In this document: positions 1 through 10,903 of the stretch, piece after piece | Layout of the letters: each line of letters starts with the position of its first letter | Position numbering within the stretch: position 1 is the first letter of the stretch | Source of the DNA: Pristionchus mayeri | Lineage: Eukaryota; Nematoda; Chromadorea; Rhabditida; Neodiplogasteridae | Assembly: GCA_036245805.1 (NCBI GenBank) | Contig: BTRK01000006.1 | Location: forward strand, 11,874,365-11,938,364 | Direction: 5' to 3' | Length of the DNA stretch: 64,000 nucleotides | The notes under the pieces: generated by a model | Databases searched by the model: none | The model's input: only the letters and a program-made list of their open reading frames with translations | Told to the model about the DNA's origin: nothing | Position numbers and translations under genes: made by a program

Positions 1-117
1 TACTGTATCGGGCATTACACACCCTTACAGTGCCAACAGATCGTAAAGAACGGCTAATAAGCTTTAAAAGACAAATGAATATTCTGCTAGTGACCGCTGA
101 AAAAGGTAAGCACTTAC

Positions 118-261
118 TCTACAGAGAGCATCCGTATCTCCTGAGTCAGCATCTATTGATTGGACAAGAGAGGATTTGAAGGGAGGAGAATTCATTCCAG
201 TTGGACGATCCTCGTTGTCTGCCATCTGATTGACGAGAGAAGACTCGCGAGGAAGAGAAAT
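118..261 (-). CDS. Second exon of a further F-box family gene (partial)
   Basis: A 48-codon open exon between a TAG acceptor and a GTAAGT donor. Its protein begins ISLPRESSLVNQ and ends GDTDALCR. It has the same length, phase and sequence pattern as exon 2 of gene B at 49,159-49,302 (ISFPRESSLATQ...GDTDALCR). The flanking intron sequence, roughly 48-510, also resembles the introns around that exon. The rest of the gene would lie to the left of the window. I do not see its first exon, so this may be a real gene start or an isolated duplicated piece. Confidence 0.6.
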
Positions 262-1127
262 CTAAAACAATATTCAGACAAATCGACGATTGCTATTGCT
301 CGATGAACGGGAAAAAATGAAACCTTACAGTATTTCACACTCTCCCTTACCTTGAATGAGGACTTCGCATTAGGCTTTTAAAACATGAACTAACAAAAAG
401 TTAGTTGAAAGATATAATGACTGTTTTGAAACAGATAATGAGAAGATTAAACATCAAGCTTCAAATTTTATCACATTTTAGTGGAAAACTTCAAAACAAC
501 ACAAAAAAATGTCAAAAGTCACAAATATTGGACCGTAAAAAATGAATTGAGTCTTCTAAAAATCACTCGGTGTGATATGGAATAAGGCATTGTTAACTCC
601 TAAAAAAGTCTATCCTAACTGAGGGGTACTGTAGCTACAAAATTTATCTTCTTATAGGAACACCATGTTTCGTAAGAAATCTCTCAAAAGTATTCATAAA
701 TGTACATCTAGCCAACATTTGTGGGCTTATGCAGCGACGGGCGGACGACACAGCTCTAGAGTTCTGAAAATAAGTATTAGATTATATTATTTTCATCTTA
801 ACGTCTATAATGAATCTATCGTAAAGCCTTAATCTCATGTTTCCTGTCTATCCAGATCGCAAAAAATAAACACACCAGAAGTAAACATGTCGGGTTTGCG
901 GAAAAACACATGACGTCAAAGATTTGATTACGAAATGGAAATGCCCAAACTGTGAACGAAAGCCAAAAGAGGGAGAAATAGGGTTGGTTTAAATATATTT
1001 TCCTTCTCTTACAGTGAAAGAAGGCTGCTTACATCACTCAGCCCCTATTCGAGCATATCTAGTGAAATAATGAATAAAAATGGAAGGTGCATCCATAATG
1101 TCGTTAATCACTAAAAATAAAAGATAC
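262..1127. other. Noncoding stretch, first part similar to intron 1 of gene B
   Basis: About 262-510 aligns by eye with 49,303-49,450 joined to 52,068-52,130, the two sides of the mariner in intron 1 of gene B. It therefore shows the site without the insertion. From about 520 to 1,127 I recognise nothing. A minus-strand open stretch near 660-768 after a CAG (starting NSRAVSSARRC) could be an exon but has no supporting homology. Confidence 0.4.
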
Positions 1128-2260
1128 CTCTCTCCGATGGCGATGATCTCCTCCAGCTCGGGAATGAACATCTCCTTGCACGAATCGCAGAGAGACTGAG
1201 TGTCGCGAGCGCGTTTCTAAACATTATTCGATCGAATCTGAATGAATATTTGCTATTTAGAGCAGTATCAACGCTCCCCAGTGTTAAATGAGAGCTACGA
1301 GAAATATCGTCTTTAAAACGCGATTGAGAAAACCTAGTGTTATGTCCGCGGCCCTTGTTATCCGGTGTGTTGCGCGGATGTGAATAAACTCAAAGGTTTA
1401 TCAACAACTAATAAATAGGACGAAAAGAGATAAGAGGAGACCGGTCACCATCCGGCGCTAGAGCTAAAGGAACAACTGAGGAGAGAATCGAGGGAAGGGC
1501 CTCTCTCGAGAGACCGAGAGAGCGCGCTCGAGGAAGAGAGTGTAGAGAAACGAGACGGCGCGCGCGAGTTAACAAACACGTACACAAGTGAGGAAGGGGA
1601 ATTACAGTAATTCTACTTGAGTGTACACGAATGAATTACAAAATGGGTTTTCTATGTATAAGTATAATGAAATTACTTAATAGTCTAAATGCTATACACC
1701 ACCTATTTGACGCTTGTCTCTTTAACACAACAATATCCGAGTAGAGAGGAATTTAATGCGTCATGCTAATGAGCTCGCTTATCCTTATAAAAGTTAAAAT
1801 TAATATTTCTGGACCCATACCTGGTGAGTTCGAGCAGTCTGAGGGTGTGGGCCTCGCACAGCGTGCGCACTTGATTAATGGGCAGACGGGCGGCCAGCGA
1901 ACGGACTGCACGAGAGTGAATGGTGTCTGAAATAGGTAAAGGTATAAGGTAAAGGGTCAATTCGTGTTCGTTATGAGGCCAGCTATGGAACCTTTTCAAA
2001 GACAGCGCATCTAAAAAGTAGAAAAACAAAAATACTGAGAAAGTGAGCTGTAAAATACACTTTATAGTTTTCTAGAACCTCTGCTGATTCCAAGTACTTC
2101 TAGGGAATGTTATTTTGATCAATTAAAAAAATACAAAAAGTGTACTGCCTCTTTATCCAAATACTGAGAAAATCAAGGTTAAAATATATCATGGGCACTC
2201 ACTCATTCCTCTTGCCAGGTCATCGATTTCCTTCCTCACGTTCCTGCCACCCTGTCTAGC
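1128..2260 (-). CDS. Downstream exons of the PHR-family gene, or of a neighbour (three exons)
   Basis: Three minus-strand exons with consensus splice sites lie at 2,203-2,260 (ARQGGRNVRKEIDDLARGM), 1,821-1,926 (contains LPINQVRTLCEAHTLRLLEL) and 1,128-1,216 (contains SLCDSCKEMFIPELEEI). GC content is clearly higher than in the flanking introns. I do not recognise a domain. They continue the series of minus-strand exons of the PHR-like gene and could be its C-terminal half, but the join from the exon at 2,869 into 2,203 does not keep frame, so an exon may be missing. A separate gene is possible. Confidence 0.4.
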
Positions 2261-2868
2261 CTGTACTTTCAATTATTATCACGTTAATGTATTATAAACT
2301 TCAATCTAATTATACTTGGAAATCAAATCTAATTATCAATCTAATTATACTTGGAAAAACTATGCAGTTGTAAATGACGACAGCATAATGAAGACAACTA
2401 GATGGAAAAGAGTTAACTACCATCCGATTCCGTTGCATGTTACGAGTTGGGATAATGTGAGAGTTATTGGGGACTTTCCTAGCTCCGCGCCAGGCACCGC
2501 CTCAAGGGGGCGGGAGGGGGTGGAGCCAGGCTGCACCCCGAGAGGGGTGGAGTCTGGCTCTCTCCAAAAATTTGCCGAGAGGTTTCCTCCTCTAACTTAG
2601 GAACGGGATGCTCCAAGGAGTGAGAAGAAGCGAGATAAGGTCAGCCGCGCGCGCTCTCTAGTCACGCCGGGTCAGAGAGCGCTGGGAGGAACGAGAGAGG
2701 GAGAGAGGGGAGTGCTCTCCTCTCAGGCAGGGGAGGGAGGGGTGCGGGAAGAGGGAGGAGGAGGGACGAGGGGCGCGCAAGGGGGGCGAGAGGCGGGTCA
2801 GAGATCGCGAAGGGAGAGAAGGGGGAGGAGCCTGGCGCGGAACTAGGAAAGTGCCAGTTATTGCTTAC
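2261..2868. repeat. GC-rich foldback element in an intron
   Basis: The ends at about 2,470-2,495 (GACTTTCCTAGCTCCGCGCC) and about 2,830-2,858 are inverted copies. The interior is strongly purine-biased on the plus strand (runs of G/GA) and far richer in GC than its surroundings. It sits between the donor of the 2,869-3,097 exon and the 2,203-2,260 exon. Open frames here arise from composition, not coding. Confidence 0.6.
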
Positions 2869-3097
2869 TGTTGATATCAAACAAAGTGCACAATATTCTT
2901 GCCTGTTTAATCTCTGCATGGATCCAACCCATAAGAATGCCGATGCGGAGGCAGTTGATCTCGAATAGAATAGGGGGCTTGCCGTTGCAGAAGATCTGAG
3001 GGAGTGATTGAGATAATTGGATGCTCTCACAAAACATGCTAGCGTCGATGCCACTCAAAACAGTTCCACAACATTTGAAAATATCAGTTCGTATGTA
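2869..3097 (-). CDS. Long unassigned exon of the minus-strand gene
   Basis: A 229-bp exon, the longest in the window, with acceptor ATCGCAG before it and donor GTAAGC after it. It is open for 76 codons, starting YIRTDIFKCCGTVLSGID and ending ARILCTLFDIN. It is cysteine- and hydrophobic-rich. I do not recognise the domain. It joins in frame to the exon at 3,261-3,322 and is probably a downstream part of the PHR-type gene. Confidence 0.55.
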
Positions 3098-3260
3098 CTG
3101 CGATTTGCTATGGTACTCGTAAAAAAATAAACACAATTTGATTGCTGTCGAAGTTGTGAGAAACATTTCCACAGAGTAATAGCAAATAAATTTCATTGAA
3201 CACAATTTTCAACCATTCCTAGAGTAATCATATTTTCGTTCTTAAATTTATAAACCTTAC

Positions 3261-3465
3261 CTTATTGAAGTAATACGCGAAGTTGTAAAGGAAGAAGTCG
3301 TGGCCGAAAGTGAAGAAGCTATCTCAAATGTCATCATTTAATTCAATAAAAAACGGTAAAATCAAGAACTTTTGAATGATTGACAATGGAAATAATCTTC
3401 TCACACGCCACGAAGTAAGCTGCCACAGTAGCCATCGCCATCAGCGAGTCGCGGAGCGTCAGCAT
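3261..3465 (-). CDS. Two short exons of the minus-strand gene
   Basis: Exon 3,407-3,465 encodes MLTLRDSLMAMATVAAYFVA after a TTAG acceptor. Exon 3,261-3,322 encodes SFFTFGHDFFLYNFAYYFNK before a GTAAGG donor. Both are hydrophobic and aromatic. The join between them is off by one base as written, so a splice site is misplaced or a base is wrong. The function is not recognised. Confidence 0.45.
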
Positions 3466-4711
3466 CTAATACGAAGAAGTTGAGTTGAAAAAACAAATGT
3501 ACAGCCACGTCAACCGAGTTTACAGGCGCCAAGAGGCGACTACACTAGTGGGTAATACAATGTAGAGTTTAAATAATGTAAATAAGCATTTAAAAAAACA
3601 TAGCTACTGTGATGATAGAACGCGTAGCAATCGGGATTGCACAAGGCGCATCATGACAAGCTACAGTATCAAAATGGCCCGTTCAGCTGCTGTTTACCGC
3701 GTTCAACAGCGCACATCATATTGCTACAAGTTCTATTCACACAGCAAAATGTATCAGCATTGAAAATAAAAACACTAGTGACATTATAACGGAATGGTGA
3801 AAACTCAAGTGCGTAGAATAGGGAAAGAATAGTCTGTCCAAAAATAATATATTAATGCAAGTATTCAGAGATATTACAACCGTCGTCAAACAGATTTGAT
3901 GGGGAAACAAGGGTGAGCTTCTCTCTCAGACTTTATTATTGAAATAACTTGATAAAATATACAATCATGTCAAGGTACAACATATCGGGTGGAATAAAAT
4001 ATGATTATACTATTAACACAATTTGTGAAAATGTTAGTTACGAGGAAAACTCGTTTTACAGAAAAGTAAGAAATTAGGCAACTAATAGAAGTGTACTGAG
4101 CATTTTTTCAAACTCGTACAGTAACCGGCGGCCGACACAGCATGAACATTCTGAAGAAATGTTATTATTGAAGATTTAAAAAATGAAAAAAAAATGCTAT
4201 TCTTAAAAAAATTCTCTGTTTACCGGGTACCGTCCGACCATTCCAATGAATGCGCGCAACACGTTAAAGTTACCGGACGAGGACGAAACCCTGATCTGAC
4301 CCTGATCTGGTTGCGTGTACGAGAGAGTATGCAAAAGTGAGAGAGCGCGGATCATTTCCTGCTTTCCCTTGAGGCTATTATTGATTTTTAGCATTTTTGT
4401 TTATTCATGCTCAACTAAGTCAGCCATCGGCTATTCGACGGAGGACAAAAAATAGGGGGTCAATTTTGTCCTCGTCCGGTAACTTTTTGAAAATATGAGG
4501 ATGCAAAGGTGACTGCAACGCGCCAGAAGAGATTCGCTAAATCAGGAACGCTAAATCTTCTTACAGTACTATCGGGAGGAGTCCAATTTCTATTAACGTT
4601 CACACATGTAGCCTAGTTATCTATTGTTTTGCTGGAGAATGCATTACGGAAGTGCGAATGCAGACTATGTGAGAATTCCTCAACTATGGATAATTAAATA
4701 TCAAATAGCAC
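3466..4711. other. Intron/intergenic stretch without recognised gene
   Basis: AT-rich sequence. A short inverted repeat involving GTTACCGG...CCGGTAAC-type words spans about 4,215-4,485. No coding exon is supportable. The open frame near 4,203-4,394 has no splice or homology support. Confidence 0.4.
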
Positions 4712-4782
4712 CTCTCTCCCACGGCGAGTATCTCTTCATATCTCGGGAAATGGATCCTTCCAGGATCCTCGACAGCGTGTTT
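4712..4782 (-). pseudogene. Divergent duplicate of the 1,128-1,216 exon
   Basis: The minus strand after CATTCAG reads KHAVEDPGRIHFPRYEEILAV then GER. The 1,128-1,216 exon begins KRARDTQ and ends PELEEIIAIGER. Start, end and spacing match but the middle differs. The donor is a weak GTGCTA. It directly abuts the truncated mariner-like repeat that starts near 4,820. This is probably a decayed exon copy, though a functional alternative exon cannot be excluded. Confidence 0.35.
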
Positions 4783-4819
4783 CTGAATGTTTTCATTGTA
4801 ACACTAATTGTAATAATTT

Positions 4820-5649
4820 AATTACTAATGAGGCCTTGCATACTCTTTCATATGCGCACCCTATCAGCATTGCCCAATCGGAGAGGCGAGAGCAGGATCA
4901 AGTTAAAATTGCGAAAATTTATCCATCGAAAACGACACATTTCTCAATATTCTGTTTCCTCTGAAGCATGAATGCTCAATTCCCGGTGGTTATATGAAGC
5001 TCCCATCTTTACTCTATACACACTTTTTCTCATGTATGATGGAACTTACATCCTTTTGAGAAATGCATTGATCTGTAAATGACTACATATTGCATTTTTT
5101 ATGTTTATTTCGCATATTTTTGAAAAATGAAAAAAAACAAATTTTCTGAAACGAGAAAGATGCAGGCGCCAATATTTTTTCTGAGAATAAAGCCTCTTTG
5201 TGGGTGAATATAGCGCACCCATAGTGAAGCGTGTATGCTTGGTCTTCGATGCAAAAAATCCGAAAAAATTTCATGTTGCCAGCATCGACAGCATATTTTC
5301 AATAGCATGTAATTCGGTTCAAACTTAATCGAAACACAGTTGAAACATATTTTCTGAAAGGGTATATGTAATACTTCTCAGACATCAGTATGGGCAGGTT
5401 TCGTGAATTTTGCCAACAAATATCCAGTAAAATACATTTAATGCAAAATTTTGAGCATCAATTGCAATTGGGTTTATTATAATTTATTGCGTTGATTGCG
5501 ATATCGGATTGATTGAAATGTGTGTATGTAAAGTACAAGCATACCTCTAAACACTGCTATGTTTGTTAGTCATTGTGATTTGGGACGAGAGAATTATGAT
5601 AGTTCAAAGTACGGACACAAAAAACCGCAAGACTTTCGCACCAACCTGA
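4820..5649 (-). mobile_element. Non-autonomous mariner-type element, truncated copy
   Basis: The right end reads CTTTCGCACCAACCTGA followed by TA, a mariner-type terminus. The body is an inverted copy of the complete relative at 32,627-33,534; shared stretches include ATTACTAATGAGGCC at the left break and the region around 5,090-5,280. The left terminus is missing and the copy starts abruptly at about 4,820. There is no transposase. Confidence 0.65.
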
Positions 5650-5743
5650 TATATTCGTAAATTGTCGAAACATGCAAATTTAAATACGTAGGAACATTGG
5701 AATTGTAATGACAACCTTCCAAAAATGTGCAAAAAGTTTTGCA

Positions 5744-5812
5744 CGTATGGGGAACGAACCCACAAGCGTTGCCACACCGCCCCACATCGCTACCACTGTA
5801 CCACCGCTACTA
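5744..5812 (-). ncRNA. tRNA-derived pol III-like element (SINE head)
   Basis: The minus strand has an A-box-like GGTACAGTGGTAGCG (5,788-5,802) and a B-box GGTTCGTTCCC (5,750-5,760) at normal tRNA spacing. I could not build a convincing acceptor stem or anticodon arm, so a functional tRNA is unlikely. It is best read as a tRNA-derived SINE head or a decayed tRNA. Confidence 0.5.
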
Positions 5813-6136
5813 TTGAAACGTTGTTGTAAAATGCTGATGAAAAGTGCCGGAGATATTGCGTGAGGATTTTGCACTAAAAGTTATTAACGTTCATAAGTTA
5901 ACTCCTGGGAATATTTTGGAACTTTTGCAAACGGTTTTGAGAATCCCATAGTGACTAAATTCCAACCGTGAAATATTGTACAGATCGGGATATGTAAGTT
6001 CTGACCATGCCCATGTTAGCTGAACGTATCTACTGTAGTGCTGGTCAAGGTTAATTTCTGTCTTATTTTCAGCACCATACGCAATAATGATTCAATAAGA
6101 TCGAAGTGTAATCTATGAGAAATAAAGTCATCCAAC

Positions 6137-6316
6137 CTGTAGTATCACATCGGAAATGGACGTCTCCGAGGACACTAATCGCAGTAGCCAGTTCCACACG
6201 CGGAATGCGTGAGCGAACGCGATGGCGCGGTAGACCGCGGTCGTCGCGGCCTCGCGGACACTGAGACGAGTTTGTATCCATTTTCGGTCCGGAATTACCA
6301 GTGAATAAAGCAATTT
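6137..6316 (-). CDS. PHR-family gene exon beside the palindrome
   Basis: Open exon ending in donor GTTGGA. Its peptide contains [19 protein letters not shown] and [18 protein letters not shown]. The sequence pattern resembles the long helical region of PHR proteins downstream of the PHR/filamin part (recalled, not searched). The acceptor is uncertain (AAG at 6,317-6,319). It lies only about 135 bp from the left edge of the inverted duplication and is the next sense-strand exon after it. Confidence 0.6.
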
Positions 6317-6743
6317 CTTGCCATGCCATCTTTGACCTTTTGGATCGCATAGTTTTCCAAAAACGCCAACAAGTTACTTCCATGATTGCAATCATTGTAT
6401 CAAATGAACCTCGTACCGTTTCAAGTCGTGGTGTTCCAGCACAAAGGCCAGCGATGAGAACAATGGAGGAGATTCAGCAACACTTAGAGAAGAAGAGCTT
6501 GAGGACTAGTATGCATATTTGTCGGAAAAAAATGAAATGTATGGAACTCCATTTGACAGAAAGGTGGACAATGACTTTTTGGGATGATGGTTCAACGAGA
6601 AGGCATATTGGTTGATTCAACCGTGTTGATGAAACACTCGATGATTGATTGAATCAATTCGTTTCTTCAGGTGGAGCTGATGTTCATCGACATCGACGAG
6701 TGTTCTCGCACGGTCTCAGCAGACGACGTCCTCTGGATCTACG

Positions 6744-7048
6744 GATCGAGAGGATTCCCCATCCACCGTATTCCCCGGATCTCTCCCCATGCGACTACCA
6801 CTGCTTCCGCTCTCTCTCTGACTTCTGCAAAGGAAAGAAGTTCAAGAATCGAGATGAAGTTGTGAGGGCTTTCGTGAACTGGGCGGTCTCGAAGAAACCC
6901 GCATTCTGGAAGAGAGGAATCGAGACCCTGCCCAATCGCTGGAGGGAGGTAGTGAGAAAGAAGGGGGCATACATTGGTCACTGAGAATTGTAAAGCATTG
7001 AATAACAAATAAAAGCAAAAAATTATACGAACTTTCCGGACACCCCAA
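6744..7048 (+). mobile_element. 3' tail of a mariner (left arm copy)
   Basis: Encodes the end of a mariner transposase ([17 protein letters not shown], then a stop after KKGAYIGH) and the terminal repeat ending GTCCGGACACCCCAA-type sequence at 7,048. It is nearly identical to the complete element at 59,860-61,100. The 5' two-thirds are missing. It is fused directly to the exon copy ending at 6,743. Confidence 0.85.
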
Positions 7049-7719
7049 TAGAATTGCAAAAAGTCACGTTATACTGTAAATGATGCATTTTTCATATGAC
7101 AACTACCTCTCAGCAACCGTCCATGGGATACGAAAGTGCTCACATTGCTGAGATTCGCGTGGAATTTCAAGTACGTCGCAGCGGCCATAGCATCTTTAAC
7201 CAGGTGTTCGTGCCAGAGGAAAGCCCCGAAGACGGTTCGAATACAGTCGACGATGGAGGGACGGATGGCTGAGGACTCGGCCGATCTACGAAATTTATTG
7301 ATTAGTTATTCAATGAAACTGGAATTGCATTGTTCGAGATGTTTGCATGAAAGATCACAAACACGCGTGAGTTGATTCTCTGAGCTTTCTCATTATTCTC
7401 AGAAAGTATGTTTCACGTATGCAACAAATGCACGAGCCTAACGCAGGAATGATTATTCCGAGGGTCTCTTTGTAATACAATTATAAATATGTCCATTTCT
7501 GAAAGTGCAGATTGACTCAGATTGCAGGTAGATTACCCCTTTCCCATCGTCACTCCGTTCCTGCCCGTTAGCTCCCGGTTAGTTTCCCCCTTAGTATGAG
7601 TCGTTTTCCCATTCTACTACTCGTGGGATAAACTATCCACGTTTTCCCGTGTTGAGTGCAAGGCAGGGACACAACATTTATATGCAGGTCTTTAGCAGTT
7701 CCTCAATGGGATTGCTTTG

Positions 7720-7850
7720 AAAGTGATATAGAGTTCGTAATTCGAGTCACCGTCTCTTCATTTCCCACACTATCTCGACGTGTCGCTCGACGAGAGAGTG
7801 TTTAGAATGAAGAGACGGTGGTTTCATTTCTTGAACTCTAAAGTGATAGG
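7720..7850. repeat. Hairpin repeat of about 110-130 bp (left arm)
   Basis: TCACCGTCTCTTCAT (about 7,746-7,760) pairs with ATGAAGAGACGGTG (about 7,807-7,820), with further pairing of AGAGTTC/GAACTCT outside. It looks like a small hairpin MITE. The same element is at 13,361-13,491 in the other arm. Confidence 0.55.
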
Positions 7851-9550
7851 TGACAGAGACTATTTTCTAATATTTTTCGTGATTCTCAAAAAGTGAGTTA
7901 CACATGTGCAAAAAACACATAAAACTATCGATTGCGCGAGCGATCGGCTGGTTATAAATTCACTGTGGAAGTGGTCGACAGGGGAGAGAAGGGCGCAAAG
8001 AAGAACAGCACGAGACTCGCGCAACTGAGCAAAGTAAGATAGATAATTATCTAATGACAATACAAGTATTATCAAAACTTGAGAAAGAAGGGCACCTGAC
8101 ACTTAGTCTGGCAAGGTTAAGAAAACCGTGAACTACTGTAGGCACGTGCCGGGTGCATCCCTCCTACGGTGCCCTTCCCTGCCGTCAGAATCAGGACGTC
8201 GCCATCGCTGATTGCGAGGTGAGATACATGTCTTTGAAGAAAAAAAGGCTCGATAATAATGCAACCTTGAGTAATAACACTCATCATTCTACGACTAAAT
8301 TGATAGAAGTTCAATGTTACAATCGTACAGTGAGAATCGTCAATTACGGCTCTCTCCATGATCATTGTCCCTCTTCAGTGAGATGGGTCTGATCCCTCGT
8401 GGGTCGACTCTCTCCTACATCGAGGAACTGGAGAATGCAGAGGGAAGATGGCTGAGACTGACGGAGGAGAGCGTATTGTTGCATGCGCAGACGGACTCAC
8501 CATCGCAGGTGGACCGATATCATTTTTTTAAAATTGTTTTATTATTGCTGATATTTCATCGATATCTCATCTTCCCGGGATGATTTTTTATGAATAGCTA
8601 CCCCCCGCACACGCATTTAATTGATTTTACAATGATATAAATATAGAAAAAAAATGAAACGTATCGAAAAAAAACGTAACCACCTTCGAGAAATTTGAGA
8701 ATGTTTGAAAAAAGTCATTCTCGCGAGTGCGTTTCAGACTACTCTCAAAACAATTTCAACATTTAAAATATCAATTGTTCTTGCCCTTTCTGTCATTTAA
8801 TCAAACACAAAAAATAAGGAAATTCAAGGTGAATTTTACAGGCGTGCAACGACCTTAAGTTTAGGAATGACATGGATAGAAATGATAGAAAGCGTGGATA
8901 GAAATGAGAAAAATAGATCGTATTGTCGTGATTGAATGATATTTTGGCTTATTGACAAGACGAACTTTCAGATCTAAAGATATTTTTGCCATTGTGTTAC
9001 ATGTTTTATCACTCAGGCGTGGGTGCTGCAACAGCACCGTGCACTCTCATCGACATCGGAAATGGAATGAACATCCGACGGTGAGATCTACAGTCATTCG
9101 TCCATATTTGAACGGGGAGACCGTATGCAAAGCACTTTGAGAAAACCACTTGAACAATATTAGCCAATGTGATTAGAAGAAGAGCCAAGGTTGAGGAATA
9201 CAAATGATAAACTATGATTAGAGCTAGAGTACTCCACACTTTGTGCATTCAGACGCGACGAGAGGAGGAACTGATGGAGGAGGGACTGGAGAGACGAAGG
9301 CCGAGTGAGCAGAGCGTGGTCATCGAGGCCAATGAGGTGAGGTACAAGCACACTTGATTTCACATAACCATTTTTGTAACACATCGAATTTTGTAGAATC
9401 AAGTAATTCATTGAAAATTATATGAGATTCACAAAAATCTCACTCTCTTTATTGTGCTCTCTCTAGTCTCAATGGCAAGATAACACTCAGATTGAAGAGA
9501 GTTTTCGAAGCCTCCCCTAAGCAGTATCCAGAATCTGAAATTCAGATGTA

Positions 9551-10800
9551 TTAGGTTGGCATGAAAGTCTTTGTCACTGGTTTTGTTTTTACACTGCTCG
9601 CCGCAAATGCCCTTTGGTGTTGCCTCGTTGCTAGTGAATAACAGTCAGTGATTGGCCTTTATAGTAAACAACTTCCCATTCCTTTTCCTTCAATCAAGCT
9701 CTAGTAGAACAACGATGTATGTTACTGGTGCCACTCACGTCCGACATGTTCTGCTTTGCCTCTCTCTATCCTACACCACGATGAAGGATTCGGAGACCCT
9801 ACTGAAGAATGTTTATCACACACATGCCCCCTCTACAACGCCTGCAGGAATTGGATCCATCTCTCCAAAGAAGACGAATTTTCCCTCTATGATGATGATC
9901 GATCTGGGAGACCGCGTTTGATACATTTTGAGACTTTGTAGAAAGCTGCTTAAACGGGCCCATTTCAAAATGCCCGTGAAATGACTATTGCACTTAGAGT
10001 CCACCATTGCACTGTCAAAAAAGGATTGAGATATATTGGAATGAGGAAATTAATCGGTCGATTAAAATCTCATGATCTGATCCAAGCCAGTCATGACCCT
10101 CGAGTCGACGATTCCAATATTTTCCTCATTCTCCGAAGTGGGGATCGATGGCTGGAACGGCTCATAACGGGGAATGAGAAGTGAGTCCTCTACGATAACA
10201 ACCATATTAGAGCCGAGTGGGTTGGAGAAGGAGAGATTCCACAGGGTATCCCCAAACATGACCTGCACCTCAAGAAAAATACGTTTTTCTATGTTGTGTG
10301 GAGTGGATGGCGTGATCTACTCGGAGCTACTACCTGAAGGCATGACAATCACCGGGTCCAAGTACGTCTCACAATTACAGAATTTGAAGATTGAAGTCGA
10401 TCGCTCAATGCTGAAGGACAAGAAAGTGTATAATCAGCAAAATGACCCCCGTCCCCAGGACTCCAATCAAGTCAAGCAGGAACTGGCTGGATATGGTCGG
10501 ATGGTTCTCCCTTACCCCCCGTATTCTCCTGACTTGGCCCCTTCCGATTAGTGGCTTTTTGCTGACCTGACCCATGCCGTTTGAGGTAGGGCCTTCAATT
10601 CACGTGGAAGTCTCGAGGTTGAACTCGAGCAATACTTTCATTCACACCCAGTCCGGTTCTAAAGGGAGGGGATCCATAAATTGCAGGTACATTGGGCACG
10701 TATTGTCAATAAAGTGGGCAATTATAATTGAACTCATGATATTGTTTCCTCAAAGAAATAAAGTTTTGAAAAAGTGACAAAGACTTTCATGCCAACCTGA
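9551..10800 (+). mobile_element. Complete but dead mariner (1,250 bp)
   Basis: Terminal repeats TTAGGTTGGCATGAAAGTC and its inverse end at 10,800 and are flanked by TA (9,549-9,550; 10,801-10,802). The plus strand carries a broken transposase. It shows the N-terminal HVRHVLLCLSLSYTTMKD, then TGNEK where mariners have TGDEK, then an in-frame stop, and the later PYSPDLAPSD motif. The first catalytic aspartate is thus replaced and the frame interrupted. The element spans left arm and loop. Confidence 0.9.
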
Positions 10801-10903
10801 TACATCCTTGCCGAGGGTGATCGTGTTGCTCTCTACACGACTCCCTCCCTTGTCTGTGCAAGGACGAGCATTTGGAGGCCTCAAATGTACTTCATCATTC
10901 TGC
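10801..10903. other. Unique part of the palindrome loop
   Basis: About 100 bp between the 3' end of the complete mariner and the start of the right arm. It has no copy elsewhere in the window, so it is the only host sequence from beyond the mariner insertion site preserved here. One plus-strand frame (AEGDRVALYTTPSLVCAR) is open and could be an antisense exon, but no splice sites prove it. Confidence 0.5.

Larger units (their letters stand above)
6671..9336 (+). pseudogene. Antisense copy of six PHR-gene exons (left arm)
   Basis: Exons read on the plus strand, opposite to the gene: 6,671-6,743, 7,114-7,203, 8,142-8,218, 8,379-8,508, 9,017-9,080 and 9,253-9,336. Each has consensus splice sites and matches the right-arm exons. 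Because the rest of the gene is on the minus strand these cannot be spliced into its message. There is no start codon context or independent 5' exon, so I treat them as a non-coding duplicate. Confidence 0.75.

Noticed and set aside
2316..3054. Frames through the GC-rich foldback
   Set aside because: Low-complexity peptides (S/P/L/A or G/E/R rich) that follow the purine bias. Only the separate exon at 2,869-3,097 has splice support.
6301..6984. Plus-strand open frames next to the palindrome edge as a new gene
   Set aside because: They are the antisense exon copy fused to a mariner tail plus unrelated intron frame; there is no start context and no continuity.
10174..10551. 125-aa plus-strand frame as an independent gene
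   Set aside because: It is the interrupted transposase of the mariner at 9,551-10,800, recognisable by PYSPDLAPSD.
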